From Anodontia alba (taxonomy: Eukaryota > Mollusca > Bivalvia > Lucinida > Lucinidae), in contig OZ024826.1 of the NCBI GenBank assembly GCA_964016985.1, positions 65,992,563 to 66,056,562 on the forward strand: DNA of 64,000 nucleotides, given 5' to 3'. Position 1 is the first letter of the stretch, and every line of letters starts with the position of its first letter. A program made the position numbers and the translations under genes. Below are positions 46,744 to 56,580 of this stretch, one piece after another. A model generated the notes under the pieces. It was not told the origin of the DNA. It was given only the letters and a program-made list of their open reading frames with translations, and searched no databases.

Positions 46744-47253
46744 TTGATGCGAAGATCAACAAACAGAAATCTGAAATTTACCCATGCAAATGGAACCTGT
46801 AGAAATAATTTTGATGGGGCCTGTAGGAATAATGGCCACAACAACACTCAAGCAGGCTGTGGAGTGTACTGGGGTCCTTTTCATCTTTTGAATTGTGCTG
46901 AATTTTTGAGAGGTGGCAAACAAACGAGTAATAGAGGAGAACTGTTACCTGCAATAATGACTATCACCCGAGCAATTACTTGTAAGATAAATTGGATCGT
47001 TGTTCTCACAGACAGTAAGTATGTTAAGGATGAAATTATGAAATGGATTAAAGAATGGAAACTGAATGACTGGAAAACCACCAAGAGGATAGAGATGTGC
47101 TTAATAAGGACCTTTGCCTCACCTTAGATTTCCTGCATGAAGAACTAACGGTGGATTGGTGTTGGGTGGAAGGACACAAGGATAGTGAGGGCAATAAAAA
47201 AGTAGACGATCTCACGAATGTACGCAAAGAAGATTTACTGCACATTCTGCGTT
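46744..47253 (+). pseudogene. RNase H-like module at the LINE 5' end
   Basis: The frame from 46744 shows DGACRNNG with D24, AGCGVYWG, GKQTSNRGELLPAI with E66, and VLTDSKYVKDEI with D90. It continues as WIKEWKLNDWKTT. After a frameshift near 47090 it goes on as VLNKDLCLTLDFLHEEL and WVEGHKDSEGN..VDDL, carrying the fourth acidic residue (codon 47205-47207). These are the D-E-D-D positions of RNase H1, in the right order and spacing. RNase H in LINEs normally follows the RT, so its place upstream is unusual. A local duplication of ~15 bp precedes D24. It could also be a separate element adjacent by chance. Confidence 0.8.
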
Positions 47254-48420
47254 GACATTGATGATGAATTTTCAGAAAACTTCAAAGCTAGTCAGAACTC
47301 ATTATGTTCGACAAACACAGAAGTAACCAACACTAATGAAGTCTTCAGTCTTTGTCAGGCACCGAAACTAACTCAAGATGACATCAGAACACAAACCAGT
47401 AGTAACCAGAACATACTCATAAAGGCTGCGGAAAGTAAATCACTTTACGCCCAGACAGACAGCTATCCTTTGATTGTCAAGAAGAGAAAAACTACCATTT
47501 GCCAGACTGATAACCAAACTACTCTTACCTTTTTACCATCAAGAGAGCACAATAGAAAGGAAATCCAGTTCATGCCAACCTGACAAAAACTTTCAGCTGG
47601 TTGATCTTCAAGACTTACAGAAATCAACAGTTTCTTCTTTGCAAGAGTCCTTTGTGTGTGCTTTTGACAGGATGAATGAAGCTGTGAGGGGACATAAGAT
47701 CAACTTTGATAAAGAAAATCATCTTAGACAGAAAATGAATGATCTGCTGAAAGAAAATGAGAGGTTAAGAGCTATAATTTTAGGAGACATCACAAGAGAA
47801 ATTCAACAAGAAAACATGTTAGAGTTGTGATGACTTGACATACAGGGTGGACAAATTGACCAAAGCATCGGAAAAAGAAAAGAGGAATACAAAGTCAAAA
47901 ATGCACGAACTGGCACTACAAAAAGCAACACAGGAATCGAAAAATGAAAGCTAATGCGTTATTGCTTCAACACAGAATTGAAATCCTGACTAAACAGTTG
48001 TCGTTGCAAGAAAATAAAGGCACGGCCATGGAAAAGCGCATGGATAATAAAAACACATTGATCTCTACTTTAGAAGAGAAAAACAGATACAATGGTGAAA
48101 AAAATCTCTGACCTCAAAGATGAAGTTCTATCATGGAAGTTACATGATTGCAGTAAACAAAGTAAACAGTAAGCCAACGACAGGACATTTCAAGAGAAAG
48201 TAAACAGACCAAGAAAGCTAAAGAAAGGAGGATCTTCAGGTACCAGCTGAGGTTTCCAAGACAAATGACTGACAGTAAAATGATGCTGTAGAGGGGATGA
48301 ACAGATAAAATGGAGTACACAAATGATGACCATAAGCGAACTCAATCTCAGTCACGAAGAGAAGATTCTTCAAAACAAAGCAACATCAAACAGGTGCTAG
48401 TTGTAGGAACATCTAATGTT
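47254..48420 (+). pseudogene. LINE ORF1 middle region with coiled coil
   Basis: The open frames 47218-47583 and 47474-47830 overlap in different registers. The second has a heptad-like stretch, HLRQKMNDLLKENERLRAII and QENMLEL, consistent with a coiled coil that would mediate ORF1 multimers. The reading continues with broken frames rich in Glu/Lys (KLTKASEKEKRNTKSK) and ends in IKQVLVVGTSNVK (48396-48425), the first SGNH motif. Confidence 0.6.
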
Positions 48421-48426
48421 AAAAAA

Positions 48427-48864
48427 AGGTAAGAGAAAAGTCCAGGGAGTGCCACAATCACAAACCGCAGCCCTTCCCAGACACCAAGAGAAAGAGGAAA
48501 CAGACAAAACCAAACAAGCGCAAATCGAACAAACGTACAAAAAGCACTAAGATTAGCTCTCTCTTCCCCAAGCGAGGTAATCGCAATGCTAAACGGACTG
48601 AAAAACACAAAAAACAAAATAACACAAGGTAATAAAACAAAGCGCCTCGTAGAATAAACCACAAAGCAACAAAGAGTAAGACTAACACCGTGACCACCGC
48701 CTTAGAACGGCCAGCAGAGTAAACCACCGGGGTGGGGGCGGGATTGAAGCACTTGTACAGCTAGCCAACTTCACTCTGAGTACCGATGCTACTCTTAATA
48801 CAGAAATACATAAAAAAATTCGGTTCGCATAAAGGCTCCCAACTCAGTCAATGCATCGCGAAAA

Positions 48865-48908
<44 letters not shown>
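48427..48908 (-). repeat. RepA copy 3, inserted in LINE ORF1, with poly(A)
   Basis: It begins right after an A run that follows the VGTSNVK codons, and carries the full RepA sequence through 'gctagccaacttcactctg' and TTCGGTTCGCATAAAGG. It is followed by about 43 A (48866-48908). It splits the SGNH domain. The minus strand is open as an 89-codon hydrophobic frame (48458-48727). Confidence 0.85.
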
Positions 48909-48911
<3 letters not shown>

Positions 48912-48979
48912 AATTAATCACTATAATAAACAAAGACGAGTACTCATGGCTAATTATAAAGTATGCCAGAGTAATTGAA

Positions 48980-49500
48980 TAAATAATTGAACCACGGCGG
49001 GCCAAGCCAAAGTTTCTATCGCTTAAATACATTGCCGGATGAGAGTTCAACATGTCCAAGAAAATCAAAATACCCTTGCAGAAACAAAAATTACTTCTAC
49101 GCTGGGGAAGCCAGTGAACACCAGGATACATTTATCTTAAAGTCTTTACGTAATGACATCCCAAAGAAATCACCAGAAGAATGCACCAAGGAACTTACTG
49201 ACATTATAGATGCCATTGAATCCAAGTATATGGGTACTCAAATCATTGTTTCACTTGGCCTTCCCAGAGATGATGTCGAACTTAATAGAAAAATAGAGGA
49301 CCAATATTCAGCTAAAAGAGAGCCTTGCGGGTCGACAGAGAGTCCACCTCTGCGATAATGGTAATTTGTTCTACCGGGCCACTGCGCAACAAGGTATCCT
49401 GAAAGACGACGGCCTTCATCTTTCTAAAGATGGAACAAAGTTGTTGGCGAAGAATATAAAAGAGACTCTTTACGTTGCATTTGATATCCCTATAATTACA
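48980..49500 (+). pseudogene. LINE ORF1 SGNH-hydrolase-like domain
   Basis: After the RepA insertion, frames read TFILKSLRND (the position of the GxND motif), AEECTKELTDIIDAIESKYM-like, TQIIVSLGLPRDDVELNRKI, then in another frame ESLAGRQRVHLCDNGN and FYRATAQQGILKDDGLHLSK followed by DGTKLLAKNI. With VLVVGTSNV upstream this is the SGNH/GDSL-like fold found in ORF1 of several invertebrate LINEs, where an esterase-like role is proposed. The D..H pair (DGLHL) is present. Frame breaks make it inactive. Confidence 0.75.
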
Positions 49501-49677
49501 TATACTTCAAGGCAGAACGACGCAGCAGACAGCCCTACGTACAGAGATAATCAGTATGAAGGAAGAAAACAAAGTTTCGGGAACACATACCGAAAGGACC
49601 AAGATAACGAATATCCGAGGAGGCACGATAAAAGAGGGGGACACGGTTATGTGGAAAACGGGCGATTACATAGCACA

Positions 49678-49920
49678 TATCGGCGTTACCACGGGGACGA
49701 GGATACACACCGGCGTTTTCAGAGGGATGATGATACGAATTAGCGTTACCAGGGGGACGACGGTACATATCGGTGTTACCAGGGTGACAATGGTACATAT
49801 TGGCGGTACCAGAGGGACGATGATACATATCGGCATTACCAGGGAGAAGATGGTACGTATCGTTGTTACTATGGGAACAATAATACACCTCAGTGTTACC
49901 ACAGGAATGATAATCAGTTC
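49678..49920 (+). repeat. Coding minisatellite, 30 bp unit
   Basis: Eight units of 30 bp encode a 10-residue repeat, RYQGDDGTYR-like, with variants RRYHGDEDTH, RCYQGDNGTY and RHYQGEDGTY. They lie at the C-terminus of the LINE ORF1 reading. A TAG in unit 2 (49741-49743) breaks the frame. Confidence 0.9.
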
Positions 49921-50074
49921 TATTTCCGCGGACAAAGCAGGTCACCGCGGAGCCGCAGATATAGAGACAATGATGATTCGGGGCGTCAGAAACGACCATA
50001 TGCTCCATACTACCAATATAGATATGAAGACAGGCATTATTAACTTGTTAAATTTCCACAACACAGTCTCATAA

Positions 50075-50440
50075 TGCAGAAATACTCTGCAAAGTAATGC
50101 TATTCTATTAGGCATTTATTTATGAGTCTCATAAATGGGTGTGTTACTGATTGACAGAACTTTGCATATAACACAGTATAATCATATTTAATTGCACTGT
50201 TTTATGTGTGTGGAAATGAAAATACAATTACAAGTTTGATGGATCATATGTTGCAATCTATAGTCTATAATTTTAAATAAGTGTCATATAAATCTATGCA
50301 TAAGGTGATTGATTCTGTGTAGCAATCTAGATCAGAAGCCTTTTTGCAAAATGGAATGAACGATATTTCACTGATATTTTTTCCTTGAATTATGAACCAT
50401 AATACATGTACCTTATCTTCATTCATATCCATCTGCTCAT
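50075..50440. other. Spacer between LINE ORF1-like and ORF2-like regions
   Basis: No domain was recognised. A+T-rich. Confidence 0.5.
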
Positions 50441-51240
50441 GGAACGTTGACGTCTTGTTGCGAACTCTTACAACAAATTGAATGACCATAGTTTTAAAAA
50501 AGAATTGTTGTCATACGATATTATTTTCTTGAGTGAAACGCATACCGGATTTGATATTCGCATTGATATTTACGGCTTCCATCATGTTCCAATATGTCGA
50601 TCAATTTCAAATAATAACATATATTATGAAGGCTTAGCATTGCTTATCCGCAAGACATTGGGCAGTGGTATCAAAGTTTTGACAAATAGTAGCTCAGAGT
50701 TCCAGTGGGTAAAACTACTAAAAGATTATTTTAGTCTTGATAAGGATATTTTCCTATGCTTTTCATACATTTCACCATGTTCATTTCAAAATAAATCTGA
50801 TTCTGACAGTTTAGAAGCAATAATTAGAGACATCAACATTTTTAAGAATGATGGAAATATTTTTTATACGTGGTGCTCTCAATGCAAGGACTGGCTTAGA
50901 TCCAGATTTTTTAGGTAATGACAGTGATAAACATGTACCTTTAGACCCATCATATATTATTGACTCCAATATTTTGCAGCGCAACAGTGAAGATACTAAA
51001 GTGAATGAAAGAGATAAACAGGTAAATGAATTATGAATTTTTTCAAGAATGCGAATTCTAAATGGAAGAACTTTAGGGGATTCTTTTAGCAAATTTACAT
51101 GTCAAAAATCAACTGGTGCAGTGAAGTAGATTATATGCATGCATCTGAAGAGTTACTGAAGGATGTTATTTATTTCCATGTGCATCCTTTTCAGCCTATA
51201 TTTTCTGATTGTCTGATTGAAGTAAAATCTCAGTTTGTAT
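50440..51240 (+). pseudogene. LINE APE-type endonuclease domain
   Basis: The frame 50478-50918 reads DIIFLSETHTG (catalytic ET), GLALLIRKTLG and IFLCFSYISP. After a frameshift it continues as GALNARTG, the GDFNART position with D lost, and DPSYIIDSN. Further on come RILNGRTLGDSF, FTCQKSTGAV and the SEELLKDVIYF region and SDCLIEVKS, matching the SDHxPI end motif with H replaced. This endonuclease would nick target DNA to prime reverse transcription. Missing residues and stops show it is inactive. Confidence 0.8.
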
Positions 51241-51892
51241 TAAAGCTTCTGTTAACCATAGACAGTGTTTACAGAATAAAAATGACGGTATGCCTGATAG
51301 TTTCAAATAAGACAAATATTCTTCAGAGAGCTTTATTAAAGCTCTTGACGCTAGTGAAATCTCTAATAAAATTAATCTATTTATGGAAAGAAAATTTAAT
51401 TACAATGAAACAAATGTTGAAAATGCTTGTGATTTATTTGAGAACTTTGTGCTTCAAGCGGCTACAAAAAGTCTTATAATAAAAAGATCAAATAAAGTAA
51501 AGAAAAAAATGTAATAAGGGGTATAATTAAAAAAAACAACCTTTTAATGTCTCACTTACATATTCTTATTTCAAACATTATAGAGAATACAGGAAACTTC
51601 TTAATTCAAAAGGAAAAATCACGCAAAAAGTATTTTTGCTTAACTTGACAATTTGCAAAGTAATGCCCTTAAAGCATATTAAAATTTGATGAATTTACTA
51701 AAAAAAAAAAAAAAAAAAAAGGAACAAGAAACAAGAAAATGGACCAGAACTTGCTGTTGATCCCAATACTTGGTATGGACACTTTAAAAAATTAAATTCT
51801 GTAAGAAGTAAATTCGATGACAGGTCAGAACAATTAAACCAAGTTTTAAAAATATGGCAAGCAAACAAATACATTCACTTTCATGGATACTG
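51241..51892 (+). pseudogene. LINE ORF2 linker between endonuclease and RT
   Basis: Frames read NGPELAVDPNTWYGHFKKLN (51738 on) and DDRSEQLNQVLK, preceded by a 21-A homopolymer (51700-51720). It ends at the RepA insertion. Confidence 0.6.
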
Positions 51893-52168
51893 TCATAAAA
51901 AAGGTAAGAGAAAAGTCCAGGGAGTGCCACAATCACAAACCGCAGCCCTTTCCAGACACCAAGAGGAAGAGAAAACCGATAAAACCAAACAAGCACAAAT
52001 CGAACAAACGTACGAAAAGATCTAAGATTAGCTCTCTCTTCCCCAAGCGAGGTAATCGCAATGCTAAAAGGACTGAAAAACACAAGAACAAAATAACACA
52101 AGGTTAAGACATAAAACAAATCGCCTCGTAGAATAAACCACAAAGCAACAAAAAGTAAGACTAACACC
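51893..52168 (-). repeat. RepA copy 4, truncated, inserted in LINE ORF2
   Basis: It starts after an A run (CATAAAAAAGGTAAGAG), matches other copies through CTCGTAGAATAAACCACAAAG, and stops at GACTAACACCGGGAC. LINE coding resumes as DKEIQTSIAKLKTNKSSGLD, so the insertion point within the protein is clear. Confidence 0.85.
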
Positions 52169-52517
52169 GGGACAAAGACAAGGAAATACAAACTTCTATT
52201 GCGAAACTGAAAACCAATAAGTCTTCGGGTTTGGACAGTATCAAAAATGAAATGATAAAATCTGGTGCTACCATATTACTGCCCTGCTTGAATAAATTAT
52301 TTAACTTGATGTTCTCTTCCGGATATTATCCGTCAACATGGGTAAAGGCTACATCTCACCAATTTTCAAAATAGGCGATAATAATTCAGACCCTGATAAT
52401 TACCGCGGCATTACTATTACTTCAAACATTGGAAAACTTTTAAATATGATTTTAATTTCTAGATTTGGACAAATTCTTGGAGGATAATCAAATAATTAAC
52501 AATGTTCAAATGGGTTT

Positions 52518-52552
<35 letters not shown>

Positions 52553-53145
52553 ACAGCACCTCCGATCGTATGTTTGTTCTAAAATCTTTAATTGACAAAT
52601 GTATTAATACAAATGGTGTTAAACTCTACTCGTGTTTTGTTGATTTCCGAAAAGCAGTTGACTCTGTTATTCACCCTGGTTTATAATTTAAGTTTAAAGA
52701 ATTACATATAAATGGAAAATTTTATGACATTTTAAGTAGCCTATATGCGAACAGTAGTGTTTGTGTTAGACTAGGAGAATATCATACTGATCTTTTTTAA
52801 TCTAAAGTAGGAGTTCATTAGGGAGATGTACTAAGTCCTGTTTTATTTATGATTTTTATAAATGACCTTCCTACCTACTTGAACGAATCTCCTGATCCAG
52901 TTCTTATTAATAATTTGCCACTAAACTGTCTAATGTACGCGGACGATATTGTTTTGTTATCAACGACGTCAGCTGGTCTACAAGAAAAAAACTAAATAAA
53001 TTATACTAATTTTGCCAAGACTGGTGCTTAGATGTGAATATTGCAAAAACTAAATTTTGGTTTTTAATAAACCTGGAAGGCTTTTGAAGAATAAGTTTTA
53101 TTTTAACAGTGAGTGTCTTGAGAATGTTAGACATTACCGATATTA
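52169..53145 (+). pseudogene. LINE reverse transcriptase
   Basis: In order: IQTSIAKLKTNKSSGLDSIK, LFNLMFSSGYYPSTWV, SPIFKIGDNN-type, NYRGITITSNIGKL, NNVQMGF followed by a 32-A homopolymer (52519-52550), DRMFVLKSLIDKCI, YSCFVDFRKAVDSV (the first catalytic Asp region), GDVLSPVLFMIFINDL and CLMYADDIVLLST (the YADD active site, ~52930). These are motifs 0 to 5 of non-LTR reverse transcriptases. Multiple stops and frameshifts. Confidence 0.9.
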
Positions 53146-54125
53146 GGGTGTGCATTTTTCCGCAAGTGGTGTATTCAGTTTTGCGCAGGATGACATATTC
53201 AAGAAATCTATAAAAGCATCGTTTAAGCTCATTAAATTAACCATATCTGGTGAACCAAGTATGAAAAGTAGCATACATTTGTATGATCATTTATTAAAAC
53301 CAATAGTACTATACGGTTCAGAGATACGGGGTGCTTTCAAAACAAATAGTTCTGCATGTAAGAGAAACAATTGTTTTATATTTGAAGAAATTTACAAATA
53401 TAATATTGCAGATAAGTCCAAAATAAAGTATTCAAAGTGTATTTTAGGAGTGAATAAGCATGCGTCAAACCTGGCTATTCTTTCGGAAACCGGTCGTTTT
53501 CCTATGTATTTTTCTATCCTACTCTCCATTGTTTAATATCTGCATCGCTTAGAAACAACATCAAATATACTACTAAAGGAAGCATACAGTTTATCTGAGG
53601 ACGTTCTCATCAGCGATTTATATACTGAAGTTATTAAATGTTGACATTACTTCTTGTCGGAACCTGAGTGAAAATCAGCTTGTTTGTATGATTAAAAAGT
53701 ATTTAATGAAAGGTTTTTAATCATTTTGGTATGAAGAAAGGGAGATAAAAGGGGCTGTCGGAAAACTTGATACTTATTTTAGTATTAAGAAGGATTTCAA
53801 AGCTGTATCATATTTAACGTTGGAACAGTTTCATGTTAGAAAAGCTATTTGCAAACTGCGACTAAGTGCTTATAATCGTTTGATTGAAGCTAATAGATAT
53901 GCTAAACCGAGAAGTATCCCACGATGAGAAAAAATCTGTAAGCAGTGTAAGCTGAATTGTATAGAAAATGAGATTCATTTTCTATCACAATATTCTCTAT
54001 ACCAAGCCGAAAAAAATTAATTCTACGATCAGATATATCATATTAACAACAACTTCATTTTATTAGGCCATAATGACAAAGCCAAGTGGCTACTCACAAG
54101 AAGATGAAATATTTTATCTGCATTA
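53146..54125 (+). pseudogene. LINE ORF2 C-terminal region
   Basis: An open stretch 53150-53536 reads LLKPIVLYGSEI and KCILGVNKHASNLAI, then ETGRFPMYF. Broken frames then give KDFKAVSYLTLEQFHVRKAI, CKLRLSAYNRLIEANRYAK and ICKQCKLNCIENEIHFL. The last is a CxxC..H zinc-knuckle-like end whose final cysteine has been replaced (QYS). Confidence 0.8.
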
Positions 54126-54450
54126 GGGTCATTCATGCATTATTGTTTTGGAAAAAAAAAAAAAAAGAAAAAAAAACGTGAATTTACATGAAGATTAATA
54201 ATCTAATAGCCGCTTGCGTCTCCAGTTATTCAGCTATCACTCATCATTCTCACAATACATTTTCATTGCAATATTGTTCATAATCATTTGCTTATTGATA
54301 TACGTATAATCTGTATCTGTCATGTCCAGTTATTTGTTGTCCAGAAGTATGTCTGTTCTTGTGGTGGTGTTCATATATGTTTTATGACCAAATAATATGG
54401 CATGTATTTGTTAAATGCCCGCGAGGGTCCTTGATTGGAAAACAAAAAAG

Positions 54451-54470
54451 TATTCTATTCTATTCTATTT
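54451..54470 (+). repeat. LINE 3' tail (ATTCT)n
   Basis: Three to four ATTCT units follow GGTCCTTGATTGGAAAAC. Short tandem tails of this kind mark the 3' end of many LINEs and fix the orientation. Confidence 0.8.
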
Positions 54471-54544
54471 GTGCGAGTTGTAAGCATATTTGAAGAGTAA
54501 CACTAAAAATTAAAATCTGCGGTTTATGGCGACGTAATAAGAAG

Positions 54545-55620
54545 AAAAGGCGCGTAGAACAGCAGTTCAGTTTTGCATTCAGTCAGGAATGACACCGATA
54601 TCAATACAGACCTTTTTGAAACTACAACGCACGGACAGATACGTGGTAGGGCAGATTTAGTGATTGATGGACTGATAGTCAGTAATATAGTGCCCAGCGT
54701 ATTTTAACATCCGAGCTGAACATGTCGCACGTGAGTGCTTGGTGGATTTCCAGACTTTGAACGGAAGAGGAAAACATATTCGAGTGACGGCATGCCGGGA
54801 TTTCTCCGAAAAGTTGAAAAAGACCACATCTACCTGCCACGCGTAATCACCACCGACGAGACATGGGTCTAGTATTATGAGCTTAAGGTCAAAAGGATGC
54901 AAGGTCTAGAAAAATCACGACAGTCCCCCACCCAAGAAGGCGAAAGTTATCGTCCGTTGGGAAAAACGTGAGAGGGGTCATCCTTATGCACATGGTGAAA
55001 TCCGGCCAGTCGGTGAATGCACCTTATTATTCAAAGGTAAATTATATAATAATCTTTTAAAACTTTTTAATTAAAATAAATTTATAACGTCTTAAGTAAC
55101 CGAAAACGGTCATTATATATTAAAAAATAATTTATAACAATACCATAAAGTATTGTATTTATGAAAATCAAAAATCGTTTATGTCTCGTTTCAGACCATG
55201 CGCCGAGATCATGCGTTGCATAAGAAGCGAGGGGACCTCTATGACAACATTGAGAATGCTGTGTTACATCAGGACTATGCACCCGACATGCCGCTAGCTG
55301 GACTCAGTTAGAAATCGATGTTTTGAGATTTCAGCGAGATATACACTCACTGTAATCGCCGGACCTTGCCCAACTGGACCTCTCATACTTCCCACAGTTG
55401 AAAGCATACCTTCGGGGCACGCGTTTCCAAGATTGAAAAGACATTTTGTGTGCTATACAACGATTTAATCGTTCATTAGCTATCACTCATCATTCTCACA
55501 ATACATTTTTTTATTGCAATATTGGTTTGCCGATGTGTATCAGAAGTGGGTAAAACGCTATCGCAAATACATCGAGCACAAAGGGGAATACTTTTCGAGG
55601 AGTAAAACTGTTACGTAGTA
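54545..55620 (+). pseudogene. Mariner transposase relic with an apparent intron
   Basis: Reading across frames: MTPISIQTFLKLQRTDRYV (54588), SHVSAWW, DHIYLPRVITTDETWV with the first catalytic Asp at 54855, RGVILMHMVKSGQSVNAPYY-type strings ending in YYSK, then after 158 bp TMRRDHALHKKRGDLYDNIE, NAVLHQDYAP with the second Asp at 55273, SPDLAQLD with the third near 55377, FPQLKAYLRGTRFQD, and WFADVYQKWVKRYRKYIEHK. Catalytic aspartates survive, but stops and frameshifts are frequent. It starts ~75 bp after the LINE tail. Confidence 0.85.
55037..55194 (+). other. Apparent phase-0 GT-AG intron in the mariner relic
   Basis: The coding context TAT TCA AAG is followed by GTAAATTATA, 158 bp of very A+T-rich DNA, and TATGTCTCGTTTCAG before ACC ATG CGC. 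Both sides are in the same phase of the transposase reading. The donor and acceptor fit spliceosomal consensus. A small MITE-like insertion is the alternative. Confidence 0.6.
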
Positions 55621-55845
55621 TAATATTCTAATTCATAGAAGTATGACGTCGGTATGCGCTCCACATGTATACCATGTGTTTTTATTATACTAAGAAAAAT
55701 CTTATTTCGCAACATATTTTCATGTAATTCGGTGTACATACTCAGAACAAAGGTATCTAATATCAGTGAAAATTTGAAGCTAATTTATTGAGTATTTTTA
55801 AGAAAAAGCACAGTATACGATTTACTGGTACACCCCTAGTATTTG
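55621..55845. other. Noncoding DNA downstream of the mariner relic
   Basis: The mariner right end should lie here, but I could not pair it with a left inverted repeat. Confidence 0.35.
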
Positions 55846-55849
55846 TATA

Positions 55850-56580
55850 ATGATTCATGGATGAGTTAGAGACCTCCACGCGGATCGAACAAATGTATGG
55901 TTTTTACTACTATGGCGAGGGTTGGGATCCTGTAAAGCTAGAGGCGGGGGAGGGGAGGGGTGGAGAGGGGGCAGAGGTATACTGTTTTGAGCTTGTCCAT
56001 GATTCCGCCATTCCGTGATTCCGACTCTGTTTCCGCTCAATATCTTGAAAACGAATTGATGGAATTAGACCAAATTTTGCATATGCATTGACGTTGATCA
56101 GATCTAGGTTGGTACGCGCCAGCTTCCGCAAAGATACAACACAGTTCTGACCCTTGGTTATTGTCAAAATTTTGTTTCCGCTCAATATTTTGAAAACAAA
56201 TTGATGGAATAAGACCAAATTTTGCATATGCATTGACGTTGACCAGATCTAGGTTGGGGCTGTTACGCGTCTATTTTCGCAAATATACAACATAGTTATG
56301 ACCCTTGGTTATTGTCAAAATTTCGTTTACGCTCAATATCTTGTGAACATATAAATGGAATTTGATCAAATCTTGCATATGCATTGATGTTGACTAGATC
56401 TAGGTTGGGATTGTTACACGTCAATTTTCGCAAATATATACAACACAGTTATGGCCCTTGGTTCTTGTCAAAATTTCGTTTCCGCTCAATATCTTGTGAA
56501 CAAATTGATGGAATTGGACAAAGTTTTGCATAGGCATTGATGTTGACCTGATCTAGGTTGGAATTGTTACACATCAATAT
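55850..56580. repeat. Tandem repeat, ~150 bp period
   Basis: GCTCAATAT boxes near 56035, 56180, 56331 and 56484 (spacings 145, 151, 153). Each unit has TTTTGCATATGCATTGACGT, GATCTAGGTTGG and ACACAGTTATGACCCTTGGT. The leader at 55880-55960 resembles 6720-6800. Confidence 0.9.

Larger units (their letters stand above)
46744..54470 (+). mobile_element. Degenerate APE-type LINE retrotransposon
   Basis: The coding order on the plus strand is RNase H-like module, coiled coil, SGNH-hydrolase-like domain, Tyr-rich repeat tail (together ORF1-like), ~400 bp noncoding spacer, then APE endonuclease, reverse transcriptase and C-terminal region (ORF2-like). The 3' end is an ATTCT repeat (54451-54470). Two RepA insertions (48427-48830, 51893-52168) and many frameshifts and stops show it is dead. 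The 5' boundary and target duplications were not found, and clade is not assigned. Confidence 0.85.

Noticed and set aside
46744..47127. RNase H segment as a host RNase H1 gene or bacterial contamination
   Set aside because: It is frameshifted, lacks a hybrid-binding domain, and is collinear with LINE domains on the same strand in A+T-rich animal DNA.
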